Assembly (NCBI RefSeq): GCF_036250755.1
Contig: NZ_CP109583.1
Location: forward strand, 1-64,000
From: Streptomyces uncialis
GTDB lineage: Bacteria; Actinomycetota; Actinomycetes; Streptomycetales; Streptomycetaceae
DNA: 64,000 bases
Reading direction: 5' to 3'
Below are positions 1-10,691 of this stretch, in pieces; within the stretch, counting starts at the first letter, position 1; each line of letters starts with the position of its first letter. Made by a program: the position numbers and the translations under genes. The notes under the pieces are model-generated. The model saw nothing but the letters and a program-made list of their open reading frames with translations, ran no database searches and had not been told where the DNA came from.

Positions 1-392
1 CTTGTCCGGGCGGAGCTCGGACGGCCCCTTCGCTGCGCTCTCGGGGCCCTGGAGCGGGGGCGGCCACTGCGCGGCCCTTGGGGGTGGGGCGGGCCCTCGC
101 TGCGCTCGCGCCGTGCTGACGGCCGGTCAGCGCGCTGCGCGCGTGGATCGGCTTGTGCGGATTGGGTTTAGGGGTGACCGGATGGGGGTGGTCCCGGGTC
201 GCTGCGCTCCTTCCGGGACCTGACGGGGGGTGAGGGTCCCTCCACTGCGCTCCGGGACCTGGGCCCGCTTCGCGGGGAGCAGCAGTAGGGGGCGGGGACT
301 CGATCGGGTTGGGCTTCAGGATATCAGGGGTTGGTAGAGTAGGCAGCATGTAGAGTTAGGGAAAACAAGGCATACCCCCAGAGTGTGAAGAG
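1..392. other. Palindrome-rich non-coding leader
   Basis: No convincing gene. The stretch holds a series of short inverted repeats around the recurring core CGCTGCGCTC: GGCCCC (23-28) pairs with GGGGCC (43-48), GTCCCGGG (191-198) with CCGGGAC (213-219), and GTCCC (236-240) with GGGAC (254-258). Streptomyces telomeric and subtelomeric DNA is rich in such palindromes, and the terminal-type helicase nearby fits, but the canonical telomere end is not in the window. Confidence 0.4.
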
Positions 393-422
393 GTGGCCTT
401 ATCGGTGGGGAAGGATTGGCGG

Positions 423-1745
423 ATGAGTGCTTTCCTTACGTGGAAGCGATATGCGCAGGCAGTGGAGCGGGAGTTCGCTCGAGCAGGGTTCGCCGGGGCC
501 TCCCATTCGGTGATTCGGGACGAGGCTCACCGTGAGTCCTGCACCGCGTCCTGGCACTGGGCAGTGGGCTCGCCCAGGCTCAATGCGGAGGAATGGCCCT
601 CGGGGCTCACTCTGACGTGGACGTCAGCGGACCAAGGCTGGACGTGCAGTGTGGTGGAGCACTGTGTGGAGAGCACGTTCACGCTCCCTGTGTCCTCCAT
701 CGCCGCGCCTCGCGCCCTGAGCGCCCTGTTGCCGGCGCTGATGGAGGGCAGGCGCTGGCAGCTCTCCTCGTCCGAAGAGCGGTGGGAGCACGCCGAGGTC
801 GGGGAAGCTGCGGCTTTGTCCGCGTATGGCGAGGACAGGTACGGCCCGGACTACCAGGCGGCCGAGGAGCAGGGAGCGGACTTCCTGCGGTGGCAGGAGC
901 AACTGGAGGGCCAGGAGGCCGCGGAAGGTGCCCCCGGGCCGACTGTGGAGCGGCTGAGCTTTGAGCAGCGGCTGTCGGCGCGGGAGGGGATCTGGGGTGA
1001 GGTCACCGGGTTGACGCGCGGCCAGGTCCACGAACTGCTCACCGCAGCGGGAGAGCTGGAGCAGCACCCTGACGTGAGGAGTGCCGCGGACTGGCTGGCG
1101 GCCGTCCGCAGGATCGAGCTCCGGCGGATCTGGCAGCTGATGGACCAGCAGGACATGGACCAGTACACCCCTGAACAGGACTCCGGGGTGCAGCGCTGGC
1201 GGGACGAGGAGCGCAGGCGTCAGAACGGCCCCGGCGAGCCGGAGCTGTTCCGCTACCGGGTCGTCGCGCAGCGCACCGGCGACAACCACCCCGGGGCCGT
1301 GACCACGACGAATCACACCGTGGTGCGGTCGGTCGAGGAGGCCGTGGCCATCGTCCGCAGGGTCAACGAGCGGGACCCCGGCCTGTACGGCACCAAGGGC
1401 CTGTACCGCGTCGTGGAGGTGTCCGAGGAGATCCCGGAGACCGGGGGCCGGGTGCACGAGCAGGATGCGGACGAACTGGCCCGGCAGCGGCACCTGGGCA
1501 CGGTCATGAACGCCGCCCTCACACACAGCGACCTGGAAGGCCCGGTGACCATCCCACCGGAAACAGTCGGGGCGCTCTGCGACTTCTTCACCCGCACCAT
1601 CGTCCTCCCCGGCCGGCTCGACCCCGAGGACGGCCGGCTCCACATCAGCGACCCCGCCCGCGACCTCACCCGGCTCCTCCTGAACCACCTGGAGAACCAC
1701 GGCCTGGCCCTGAAGAACGAAGCGGAAGAGGGGGAGCAGCGGTGA
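423..1745 (+). CDS. Hypothetical protein upstream of the helicase
   Basis: Unrecognised soluble, charged protein of 440 residues from the ATG at 423. That start is preferred over the in-frame GTG at 393 because GGGGAAGG lies 8 bases before it, while the GTG has only an abutting purine run. The N-terminal third is rich in Trp and Ser; the middle (roughly residues 190-300) is rich in Glu, Arg and Gln and probably helical. Its stop overlaps the start of the next gene (GTGA), so the two are probably translationally coupled and may act with the helicase just downstream. No catalytic motif was seen. Confidence 0.7.
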   Translation: MSAFLTWKRYAQAVEREFARAGFAGASHSVIRDEAHRESCTASWHWAVGSPRLNAEEWPSGLTLTWTSADQGWTCSVVEHCVESTFTLPVSSIAAPRALSALLPALMEGRRWQLSSSEERWEHAEVGEAAALSAYGEDRYGPDYQAAEEQGADFLRWQEQLEGQEAAEGAPGPTVERLSFEQRLSAREGIWGEVTGLTRGQVHELLTAAGELEQHPDVRSAADWLAAVRRIELRRIWQLMDQQDMDQYTPEQDSGVQRWRDEERRRQNGPGEPELFRYRVVAQRTGDNHPGAVTTTNHTVVRSVEEAVAIVRRVNERDPGLYGTKGLYRVVEVSEEIPETGGRVHEQDADELARQRHLGTVMNAALTHSDLEGPVTIPPETVGALCDFFTRTIVLPGRLDPEDGRLHISDPARDLTRLLLNHLENHGLALKNEAEEGEQR

Positions 1746-2296
1746 TCTGGACTTCTGAGGATGTGGCCCGTGACTCGGTCCGGCGCAACGGTGCGGGTCT
1801 GACCGCCCGAGGGGTGGACGAGGCGGTCGCTGAGGCCGCTGTCCGGGAGCGCGAGACGGAGGCCGAGCGTCAGGCGGCGCTGCGGTCTCCGCCCCGGGAC
1901 CTGGAGCAGGAGCCGTTCGCCTGGGATCCGGAGGAGCTGGCCGAGCGGTGGGCCGCCAAGCATGTCGAGTGGCACCGGGTTCAGGCCCTGATGGAGTCGT
2001 CCGGCTGGACGGTCTACGAGCCGGAGAAGGGCGCCGAGGGCGCCGCCTGGGCGCGCGAGCGGGAGACCTGGCGCGCGGGGTTCCTGGAGCGGCAGGCCGC
2101 GCACCAGGCGCGGCGGCGGGACGAGAGGGACGAACTGCGGGCCGAGGTGCGGCTCACCGCGCCCGCGGGCCGGCGGATCCAGGCCCTTGCCGCCCGGGCC
2201 GGCGTCTCCCCGGACCAGGTCGTGGCGCAGCTCGCCAAGCACGCCGTCGCCGGTGAGGACGGCACCGTGTCGGTGCCCGCTTTCAATCCGCGCTGA
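1742..2296 (+). CDS. Hypothetical protein, charged and helical
   Basis: 184 residues from a GTG that overlaps the previous stop by four bases. The protein is dominated by Glu, Arg and Ala (EAAVRERETEAERQAA, ERQAAHQARRRDERDE), which predicts long helices or a coiled coil. The last 35 residues (RRIQALAARAGVSPDQVVAQL) look like a ribbon-helix-helix or small helix-turn-helix segment; this is a guess from pattern only. It sits 44 bases before the helicase gene and is likely cotranscribed with it. Confidence 0.7.
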   Translation: MIWTSEDVARDSVRRNGAGLTARGVDEAVAEAAVRERETEAERQAALRSPPRDLEQEPFAWDPEELAERWAAKHVEWHRVQALMESSGWTVYEPEKGAEGAAWARERETWRAGFLERQAAHQARRRDERDELRAEVRLTAPAGRRIQALAARAGVSPDQVVAQLAKHAVAGEDGTVSVPAFNPR

Positions 2297-2340
2297 CATC
2301 CCAAAAACGCACACCGAAGCGAGAAGGAAAGGGCTCTGGA

Positions 2341-5016
<2,676 letters not shown>

Positions 5017-5249
5017 GCGGTACCGGCGGCCGCCACCCAGGTCGCCTCGGTCCGGTCTGCGAAAGCCGGCTCCGTGCAGTCGGCGGCGTCCGAAGCGCCG
5101 ACCGGTGTGGGATCACCACGACGAGTGCGACACGACGCTGTACAACTGCGGTACCTGCACCTACGACCATCGAGGAGCACGATGCGCCCTCCGATCGGGA
5201 CGACTACTGAGACGGTCACCCGATCGGGAGGCACGTTCGGCGCCACGGC
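5017..5249. other. Spacer between convergent helicase and frameshifted gene
   Basis: No supported gene. CCGATCGGGA is repeated near 5191 and 5219. A Cys/His-rich reading (DHHDECDTTLYNCGTC) is visible around 5107-5160 on the plus strand but lacks a start and looks like a remnant or chance. Confidence 0.4.
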
Positions 5250-6394
5250 TCAGGCGAGGCGCCGCGACGCGATCAGCCGGTTGGTCAGCTCTACCGTGGC
5301 GAGGTACCACCAGAAGATCCAGTCGAGGAATGCTTCGTCGTACTCGCCGCGCTGGTCGGCCCGGCGGTGGCGCAGGTCGAAGCGGTTGGCGATCTCGAAC
5401 AGCGCGCCTTCGTCCTTCCCGAGGTGCTGCTTGATCAGGGCACGGCGTTCCTCAAGGATGCGGGCGAGGTTGAAGATGGCCGATCGCTTGCTCTCGGCTG
5501 ACGTGTCACGCCCTCGGAAGAGGGCGATGGCATGGCGGACTCCGGCGGTGGTGCCGGGTGGGCTGTCGTTGAGGGCGCGGTGCACCAGCTGGCTTCGGGC
5601 GTCGTCGGTGACGGCGACCAGGCGCCCGAGGTCCTCACCCTCGGCGGCCAGTTCGTAATCGATGCCTGCCTCGCGCAACAGCTGGTTGACTTTCCACCGG
5701 TACAGAACGCGTGCCGGGCCGTTGTGAAACTCCGAGTGGTGCCATCCGCAGCCGCTGTAGGAGTGGAAACGCCGCGTACGGGGCGGCTCACCAGGTCGTG
5801 GAACACCTCGATCAGCCCGTAGAAGGTGTCTTCGCCCCACGCCTCCGGCGCCAGCGGCCACAGATCAGGGATGCCAAGTCGCCTGTCGATCACGTCGGAG
5901 GGGTCAGGCAGCTCGCTGTGATCGTCGATGCATTCCTCGCCGAAGACTTCGGCCAGGTAGCCGTTGTCGGCGAACTCGCTGATGAGCCGCGCGATGTCCC
6001 CTCGGGTGTCTCGCGCGGTACTGCCATCGTGAGCGAGTCCATTGCCGCGGCGCTGCGGCCAGTACGGCCGGGGCGCGGCCGCATGCCTGAGCTCGGGCGC
6101 CCGGCGGATGAGTTCGGTGAACCAGTCGTGCTGGTCCATCACGGCCCGTTTGGTGCCCCAGCCGGTGGCGGTGGTCGCCCAGGGATCGGCTGTCGGCGCG
6201 GTGTGGTTGGGCAGATCCTCGAAGTCGGCGACTGCGGTTGTGCCGGCCAGGGCCTCCGTCAGGAGCCAGATAGCCCGGTCCTGCCAGGAGCCTGTGGACC
6301 GGAGCACGCGCTCACCCTCGGATATGAACAGCGATGCAGGCCAGAGAAGTTCGTAATTGCTTAGGTCCAGACTCACCACAACATCATCACCCAT
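5250..6394 (-). pseudogene. Frameshifted conserved protein with helical (HEPN-like) C-terminus
   Basis: Two overlapping minus-strand frames join into one protein of about 380 residues. Residues 1 to about 208 (MGDDVVVSLDLSNYELLWPA to HDLVSRPVR) read in the frame starting at 6394. The rest (RFHSYSGCGWHHSEFHNG to the end at 5250) reads in another frame, so one indel lies near 5770-5790. The C-terminal part is helical (AIFNLARILEERRALIKQHL), resembling the HEPN-like tails of some abortive-infection proteins, but the family is not firmly recognised. No strong ribosome site precedes the ATG. It follows the 6433-6653 gene by 38 bases. The break is either genuine inactivation or an assembly indel. 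Confidence 0.65.
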
Positions 6395-6432
6395 AGGAGA
6401 TGTGTCCCGACCCTGGGCGATGAATTCCCGTC

Positions 6433-6653
6433 TCAGTCCCGGATGAGCTCCTGGAACTGCGGACATCCCACCGCATGCCACTCCCTGACGAGGACTTCCC
6501 CGCCACGACCACAACCTCCGCGTACCACGGCAGACAGTCATGGCACGCACGGATCTCGTACGAGTTGCCGTCGTCGTCGAACGCCTTGAGGTCGACGGAG
6601 CCGACCGGCGCTCGGTAAGTGACGTCCTGCTGCGGATCGGAGCCTTCTGCCAT
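6433..6653 (-). pseudogene. Small conserved Streptomyces protein, frameshifted
   Basis: The first ~50 residues (MAEGSDPQQDVTYRAPVGSV, then an acidic segment and ACHDCLPWYAEVVVV) read from 6653. The natural end EVLVREWHAVGCPQFQELI then RD and stop reads in another frame down to 6433, so one indel lies near 6500. CHDC and the later Cys could bind metal. It forms a minus-strand pair with the gene below it and is divergent from the CHAT gene. From memory, proteins with this 'VREWHA.CP.FQEL' ending are widespread small hypotheticals in Streptomyces. Confidence 0.6.
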
Positions 6654-6848
6654 GTCGGCCAGTATCTACCAGCGCGCAGATGGCCTTCGGCGCAAGGAAC
6701 GTGAGCCGTCCGCCACGATCATCAGCGGACCCGCACAGGGCTGCCCGTCTTGCCGCCACACCTGCAGGAACACTGTGGGAAGCGGCAAGGGGCGTTGTCA
6801 GTGGGCGGCCATAGCCTGGCGAGACGGGAACCGCAGAAAGGCACGCCC

Positions 6849-7910
6849 ATGAACGCCAGTTACTACCGGAGCCAGCTGGACAGAAGGAACAAGGCTCGCG
6901 CTGACGCGGAGAAGAAGGTCGGCGAGTTCCGCAAGAAGGAAGCCGACAAGCGCGCGAAGGCCACGAAGGAGGAAGCAGCAGCCGCCAAGGCGAGTAGTCA
7001 GGGTACCGTCAACAGCAAGCAGCGTGCTGCCCAGCGATACGAGAACGAGGCCAACAAAGCTGGCCAGAACGCCAGCACGTGGAGCGCCAAGGTCGGCAAG
7101 CTCTCCAAGGAGGCAGCTGACCTGTCGGTCAAGCTGGCGAAGGCGGAACAGGTTGAGCGGGCCGCCGCGGAGAAGGCTCGCCAGCGTGAACAGCAGAAGA
7201 CGGAGCGGCGTGCCGCAGCTGAGCAGCAGAAGATCGAGAGCCGCCTGTCGGCGGCGGAAGGCGAGGTGCGCACAGTGCTGAGGGAATTGCGGGCCCCGAA
7301 GCCGGAGAAACTGCGGGTGCTGCTACTGGCGGCTGCTTCCGCCGGTGACCTGCGAGTCGGCCGGGAACAACAGAGGATCCGCGCTGCGGTGCAGAGCGCC
7401 ACCCATCGCGACCTTGTCGAACTGGACGTCCACCCTGCTGCAACAGCGGACGTCTTCCTGGACGCGCTGACCCGGTTCCGTCCCCACGTCGTGCACTTCT
7501 CCGGCCACAGCGCACAGGACCTGATCGCTTTCGAGAAGGGTGAGGACGGCTTCCACGAAGGTGCCATCGTCAGCGCCGACGCCTTCGCCCGGGCCATCGC
7601 CGCCGTGGACGACAAGCCGCTGCTGGTCCTGCTGAACTCCTGCCACTCCGCAGCCCAGACCGGGAAGCTGGTCGGCACCGTGCCGTTCGCCATCGGCATG
7701 TCCGACACCATCGGCGATGCCGACGCCATCACCTATGCCGCCCGGTTCTACGCCGCCGTCGCTGACGGCCAATCCATCCAAGCCGCCCACCTGCTCAGCC
7801 GTGTGGCCATCGAAATGAACGGCCTGCTCGACCGCGACCTGCCGACCCTGGCCTGTGCAGCGGACGTCGACCCGAGCGCCACAAAGCTGGTAACGCCGCC
7901 TCCGGAGTAG
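6849..7910 (+). CDS. Coiled-coil CHAT-domain (caspase-like) protein
   Basis: 353 residues from the ATG at 6849, with AGAAAGG 8 bases upstream. Residues 1-150 are almost all Lys, Glu, Ala, Gln and Arg and predict a long coiled coil. Residues about 155-350 form a CHAT domain, a caspase/separase-fold peptidase: HVVHFSGHS (about 215-223) supplies the catalytic His and VLLNSCHSA (about 260-268) the nucleophilic Cys. CHAT proteases act as effectors in prokaryotic defence and death pathways, usually cleaving a partner after activation. Here the coiled coil could serve sensing or oligomerisation (inference). No partner gene is adjacent on the same strand; the divergent neighbours are broken. Stop at 7910 is clean and both catalytic motifs are intact. 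Confidence 0.85.
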   Translation: MNASYYRSQLDRRNKARADAEKKVGEFRKKEADKRAKATKEEAAAAKASSQGTVNSKQRAAQRYENEANKAGQNASTWSAKVGKLSKEAADLSVKLAKAEQVERAAAEKARQREQQKTERRAAAEQQKIESRLSAAEGEVRTVLRELRAPKPEKLRVLLLAAASAGDLRVGREQQRIRAAVQSATHRDLVELDVHPAATADVFLDALTRFRPHVVHFSGHSAQDLIAFEKGEDGFHEGAIVSADAFARAIAAVDDKPLLVLLNSCHSAAQTGKLVGTVPFAIGMSDTIGDADAITYAARFYAAVADGQSIQAAHLLSRVAIEMNGLLDRDLPTLACAADVDPSATKLVTPPPE

Positions 7911-8454
7911 AACGTGGGCATCTCGTACATGAGCTTGAACCTCGTTCCGCATCCGGTACAGGCAGGGCGGGCCTCACTCTGGAGATTCTCCTGCTCTGCC
8001 CCACGGCGCACCGGCTCACGGTGTTCCTGTTCGTCCGCCGTTCGGCCTTCGGTGGCGGCGGCTTGGGGGCTACAGGTGTCACACAGGTGCGGGCGGGTGT
8101 CCTCCGGAGTGCCCCGGCCCGTCGCCCGGGCCGCCTTCCACCGTTCGTCGGTGAGCTTGGCCCCGCAGCCGGTGCAGACCGGGCGGCGGGCCACGCGCTC
8201 GGCGTGGCGTTCACTGATATCCCGGAGCTGCGCCTGGTACGCCTCCTGGTTGGCCTTCATCTGCTGGCGTTGGCGGGTGAGGACGGCGTCGAGGCGGGGG
8301 TTGCCGATCGCGTCGAGGGAGGAGGGTCTGGTTCCCGGACACCGATGTAGTTGAACACGATCAGGACCGGCGGATACGGGTGGTCCGGCCCGTCGTCGGT
8401 GACGGTCCAGCGGGTCCGCCACAGCGGGCATGGGGCCTTCTGCGACGTGCCCAC
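7911..8454 (-). pseudogene. Zinc-ribbon protein, frameshifted
   Basis: Minus-strand gene split by an indel near 8325-8335. The N-terminal part (MGTSQKAPCPLWRTRWTVTD to VFNYIGVREPDPP) starts at 8454 and continues in another frame as SSLDAIGNPRLDAVLTRQRQ. Three CxxC pairs (PVCTGCG, HLCDTCS, ACTGCG) suggest one or two zinc ribbons, with a helical segment before them. The frame runs on into the antisense of the CHAT gene, so the natural C-terminus is lost at about 7905. Function unknown. Confidence 0.6.
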
Positions 8455-8552
8455 GGCCGTAAGTCTTCCGAGTCGGAGGAATCGGCATCCTGAAGGACGC
8501 CGGGACCGGGGCCGGTCGGCCGCGAGGACGGCCGACCGGCGGAGTGTGACCG

Positions 8553-8667
8553 GCAGAGATCAGCTGGCCTTGGCGGGTTCCCCGGCCCGGCCCCAGCCGT
8601 CCAGGAAGGCGGCCAGGGCGCGGCGCTGCCGCCACCGGGTGCGGCGCCAGCCTGCGGGTGCCGGTCG
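8553..8667 (-). other. Possible C-terminal coding remnant
   Basis: One minus-strand frame reads WRRTRWRQRRALAAFLDGW and ends in GRAGEPAKAS and a stop at 8560. It directly follows, in frame, the stop of the gene at 8668. There is no start codon, so it is probably the tail of a lost gene. Confidence 0.25.
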
Positions 8668-8892
8668 TCAGGCGGCGTTCCAGTGGTGCGCGTCCGCGCC
8701 CCGCCACTCCACCTAGCCAGGGTCATCGAGAACCAGGCCTGATTCGGTGATGCCCGCGGCTTCCAGGAAGACCACGAGGTCATGGTCGGAGAACGCGAGG
8801 CCCAGGATCTCGTCCCGGCCGTTCCGGTGCACGCTCACCCGCCGGCCGCCCGACGGCGACGGCCGGTGCACGACGATCGGCGCGCTCTCCAT
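8668..8892 (-). pseudogene. Small conserved protein interrupted by an in-frame TAG
   Basis: Reading starts at the ATG at 8892 (MESAPIVVHRPSPSGGRRVS) and runs to LVLDDPG, where a TAG (8713-8715) interrupts. The same frame then continues VEWRGADAHHWNAA to a TGA at 8668. The downstream piece matches the usual ending of this small Streptomyces family ('DDP..VEWRG..'), as recalled. This is therefore a nonsense mutation, not a natural end. The truncated product would be 59 residues. Function unknown. Confidence 0.6.
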
Positions 8893-8939
8893 ACCTTCCA
8901 GCGTGCGCGCACCCGGCCCCGGGCGCAGCACACGGCAGC

Positions 8940-9540
8940 GCCAGGCAGGCGGAGTCAGGGTCCTGTGCCGATGCCCCGGTACCCGGGCCCGAGGGCATCC
9001 ACACCTCCATCCGGGAACGGAAGCCGCCGTCCCGTCGGCCGCTCCTCTCGTCGCTCATCCCTTCCCTCCCTCCCCTGCTCGCCTCTTCCCTTGTCGGCCG
9101 CTCCCTCCGTATCGCTTGCCGCACTGCGCTGTCTGTTCGTTCTCAGCCTGGATACCGGCCGTCCCGGCCTCTCCCCGCGTCCCTTTCCACCCCCGCTCCT
9201 GTCGACTTCACCGGGCTCCTCAATGCTCCTGGGGGTCCCTGAGAGAAGTAGTCGGCGCAGCCGAACCCTCTTGGCCAAGGCACTGACCTGCCGATTTCCC
9301 CGCCCTCCCCATGACATCGAGGCGATTCGTAAGGCGACTCGTAAGGCGACCTGCGGAAGCTGGCGTATGTCCGTTCTCAGCCTGCTGCCGTCCGTACCGG
9401 CCTCTCCCCGCCCCTTTCCGTCCCCGCTCCTGTCGACTTCGCTGGGCTCCTCATTACTCTGGGGGTCTCTGAGAGAAGCAGTCGGCGCAGCCGAACCCCT
9501 TTGACCAGGGCGCTGACCTGCTGATTTCCTCGTCCCGCCC
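8940..9540. repeat. Long dispersed repeat, copy 1 (with internal second half-copy)
   Basis: About 300 bases from 8997 recur, diverged, at 17028-17335 in the same orientation. Shared landmarks are GGAACGGAAGCCGCC / GGGACGGAAGCCGCC, CTCGTCGCTCATCCCTTCC, and GGGTCCCTGAGAGAAGTAGT. The right half is present again at 9390-9530 (GGGTCTCTGAGAGAAGCAGT). No frame looks coding. Both distant copies sit next to a copy of the 9905 gene, so the repeat and gene were probably duplicated together. Confidence 0.75.
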
Positions 9541-9904
9541 ATGACGCCGAGGCAAGTCGTAGGGCAACCTACGGAAGAGGGACGTGGGGGCGGGCTCGGT
9601 GTCCGTCGCGAGCGGCCCGGTCCCGGCCAGTTCACCGCCATCGGACTGGCAGGGCCAGCGGCTCCTCGGGTGGCCGCCGGTCGGACGCCGGTCGTTTCGG
9701 TGGACCAGAGCCATGGGCCGGTCGCCCCCAGGGACGGTACTGGTCAAGGGGGGTCCGGTATGTGACGGCTAGACCATTGACCGGACGGTTCGCACCGGTT
9801 CGGAAAAGGGGGAGAAATCTCCGGCCGCTGTCCACAGGGCCTGCGCCCGAGGCTGTCCGAAGCCGTCGTGATCAGCACGGCAGCCCGACGACAGGAGTAC
9901 CCCT
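9541..9904. other. Upstream region of the 9905 gene
   Basis: No gene supported. Its first ~110 bases (GTCCGTCGCGAGCGGCCCGG at 9600) continue the homology with the repeat near 17390, confirming one duplicated block. TTGACC (9777-9782) is a possible -35 for the gene at 9905, but no convincing -10 was found. Confidence 0.4.
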
Positions 9905-10513
9905 GTGCCTGACACCACCGTCGCCGAATCGCTCACTCCGATGACTCCTCACGCGGTGACGGCCGCCTTCGACCACCTCCGCGCGGTGCAGGCCGGCGCA
10001 CTCGAAGTCGCCGCCGCCCTCGCCGCCGCCGAACCGCGGATGTCCGCGATCCTGGTGGACGTCGCCACCCGGATCGTCGCCCCCGTCACCGCCCTGCCCG
10101 GCCCGGACATGGACGCGGCGTGCGCGGACTCCTTCGCCCTCGATGCCCTCGGAGGCGTCTTCCTCAGCGCCCTGCGCACCTGGGAACAGGCGGGCCCGGA
10201 CGCAGCCGGGGGCATCGCCCGCACCGTCATCCGCTTCACCGCCGACGTCCTCACCGAGGACCACGAGGACATCGACGACATCCTCCGCCAGCTCCACGCC
10301 ACCGCCCTCCGCCAGGCCCTCGACGCACATCCCACACTGGCCGGTGCACATCCGATACGGCCCGGCATCGTGCAGAACGCGGGCGCATCCCCGGCCGGGT
10401 GCGGAGGGGTCAAGGCCCGCTGGGTGGTTCACACAACTCGCTGGCCTGCGGGGTTGGTCGCGCCGGGCGAGCCGTTGCACAGGCTGAGCAGGTGCGCCAG
10501 CACGGTGATGTGA
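9905..10513 (+). CDS. Hypothetical helical protein; C-terminus probably altered
   Basis: GTG start with AGGAG 7 bases upstream. Residues 1-140 form an Ala-rich, mostly helical protein (AFDHLRAVQAGALEVAAALA, then FALDALGGVFLSALRTWEQA and EDHEDIDDILRQL). After LRQALDAH (about residue 140) the sequence becomes Gly/Pro/Arg-rich and unlike coding DNA, so the natural end was probably lost. A scrambled second copy at 17445-17784 instead continues from the same LRQALDAH into YWQLRLFGLAE. No known family. Total as read: 202 residues. Confidence 0.6.
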   Translation: MPDTTVAESLTPMTPHAVTAAFDHLRAVQAGALEVAAALAAAEPRMSAILVDVATRIVAPVTALPGPDMDAACADSFALDALGGVFLSALRTWEQAGPDAAGGIARTVIRFTADVLTEDHEDIDDILRQLHATALRQALDAHPTLAGAHPIRPGIVQNAGASPAGCGGVKARWVVHTTRWPAGLVAPGEPLHRLSRCASTVM

Positions 10514-10691
10514 CCCTTTTTTGGGGGGCGAGTGTGTAGCCGTTGAGTGCTGGAGTCGTCGGGGCAGCGATGATCCGACGGCGTGCTTGGCCGGGCCGAG
10601 CACGCCGCACCGCCCAGGCGGGTGGGCCTTCGTCCTCTGTGGGCTGAGTGAAGCCGACGCGGGGTGTGCAGGGTTCGGGACCCGGGCGGTG

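Noticed and set aside
8955..9641. 228-residue minus-strand frame within the long repeat
   Set aside because: The frame is repetitive only because the DNA is repeated; indels between copies shift the frame, so it is not conserved as protein.
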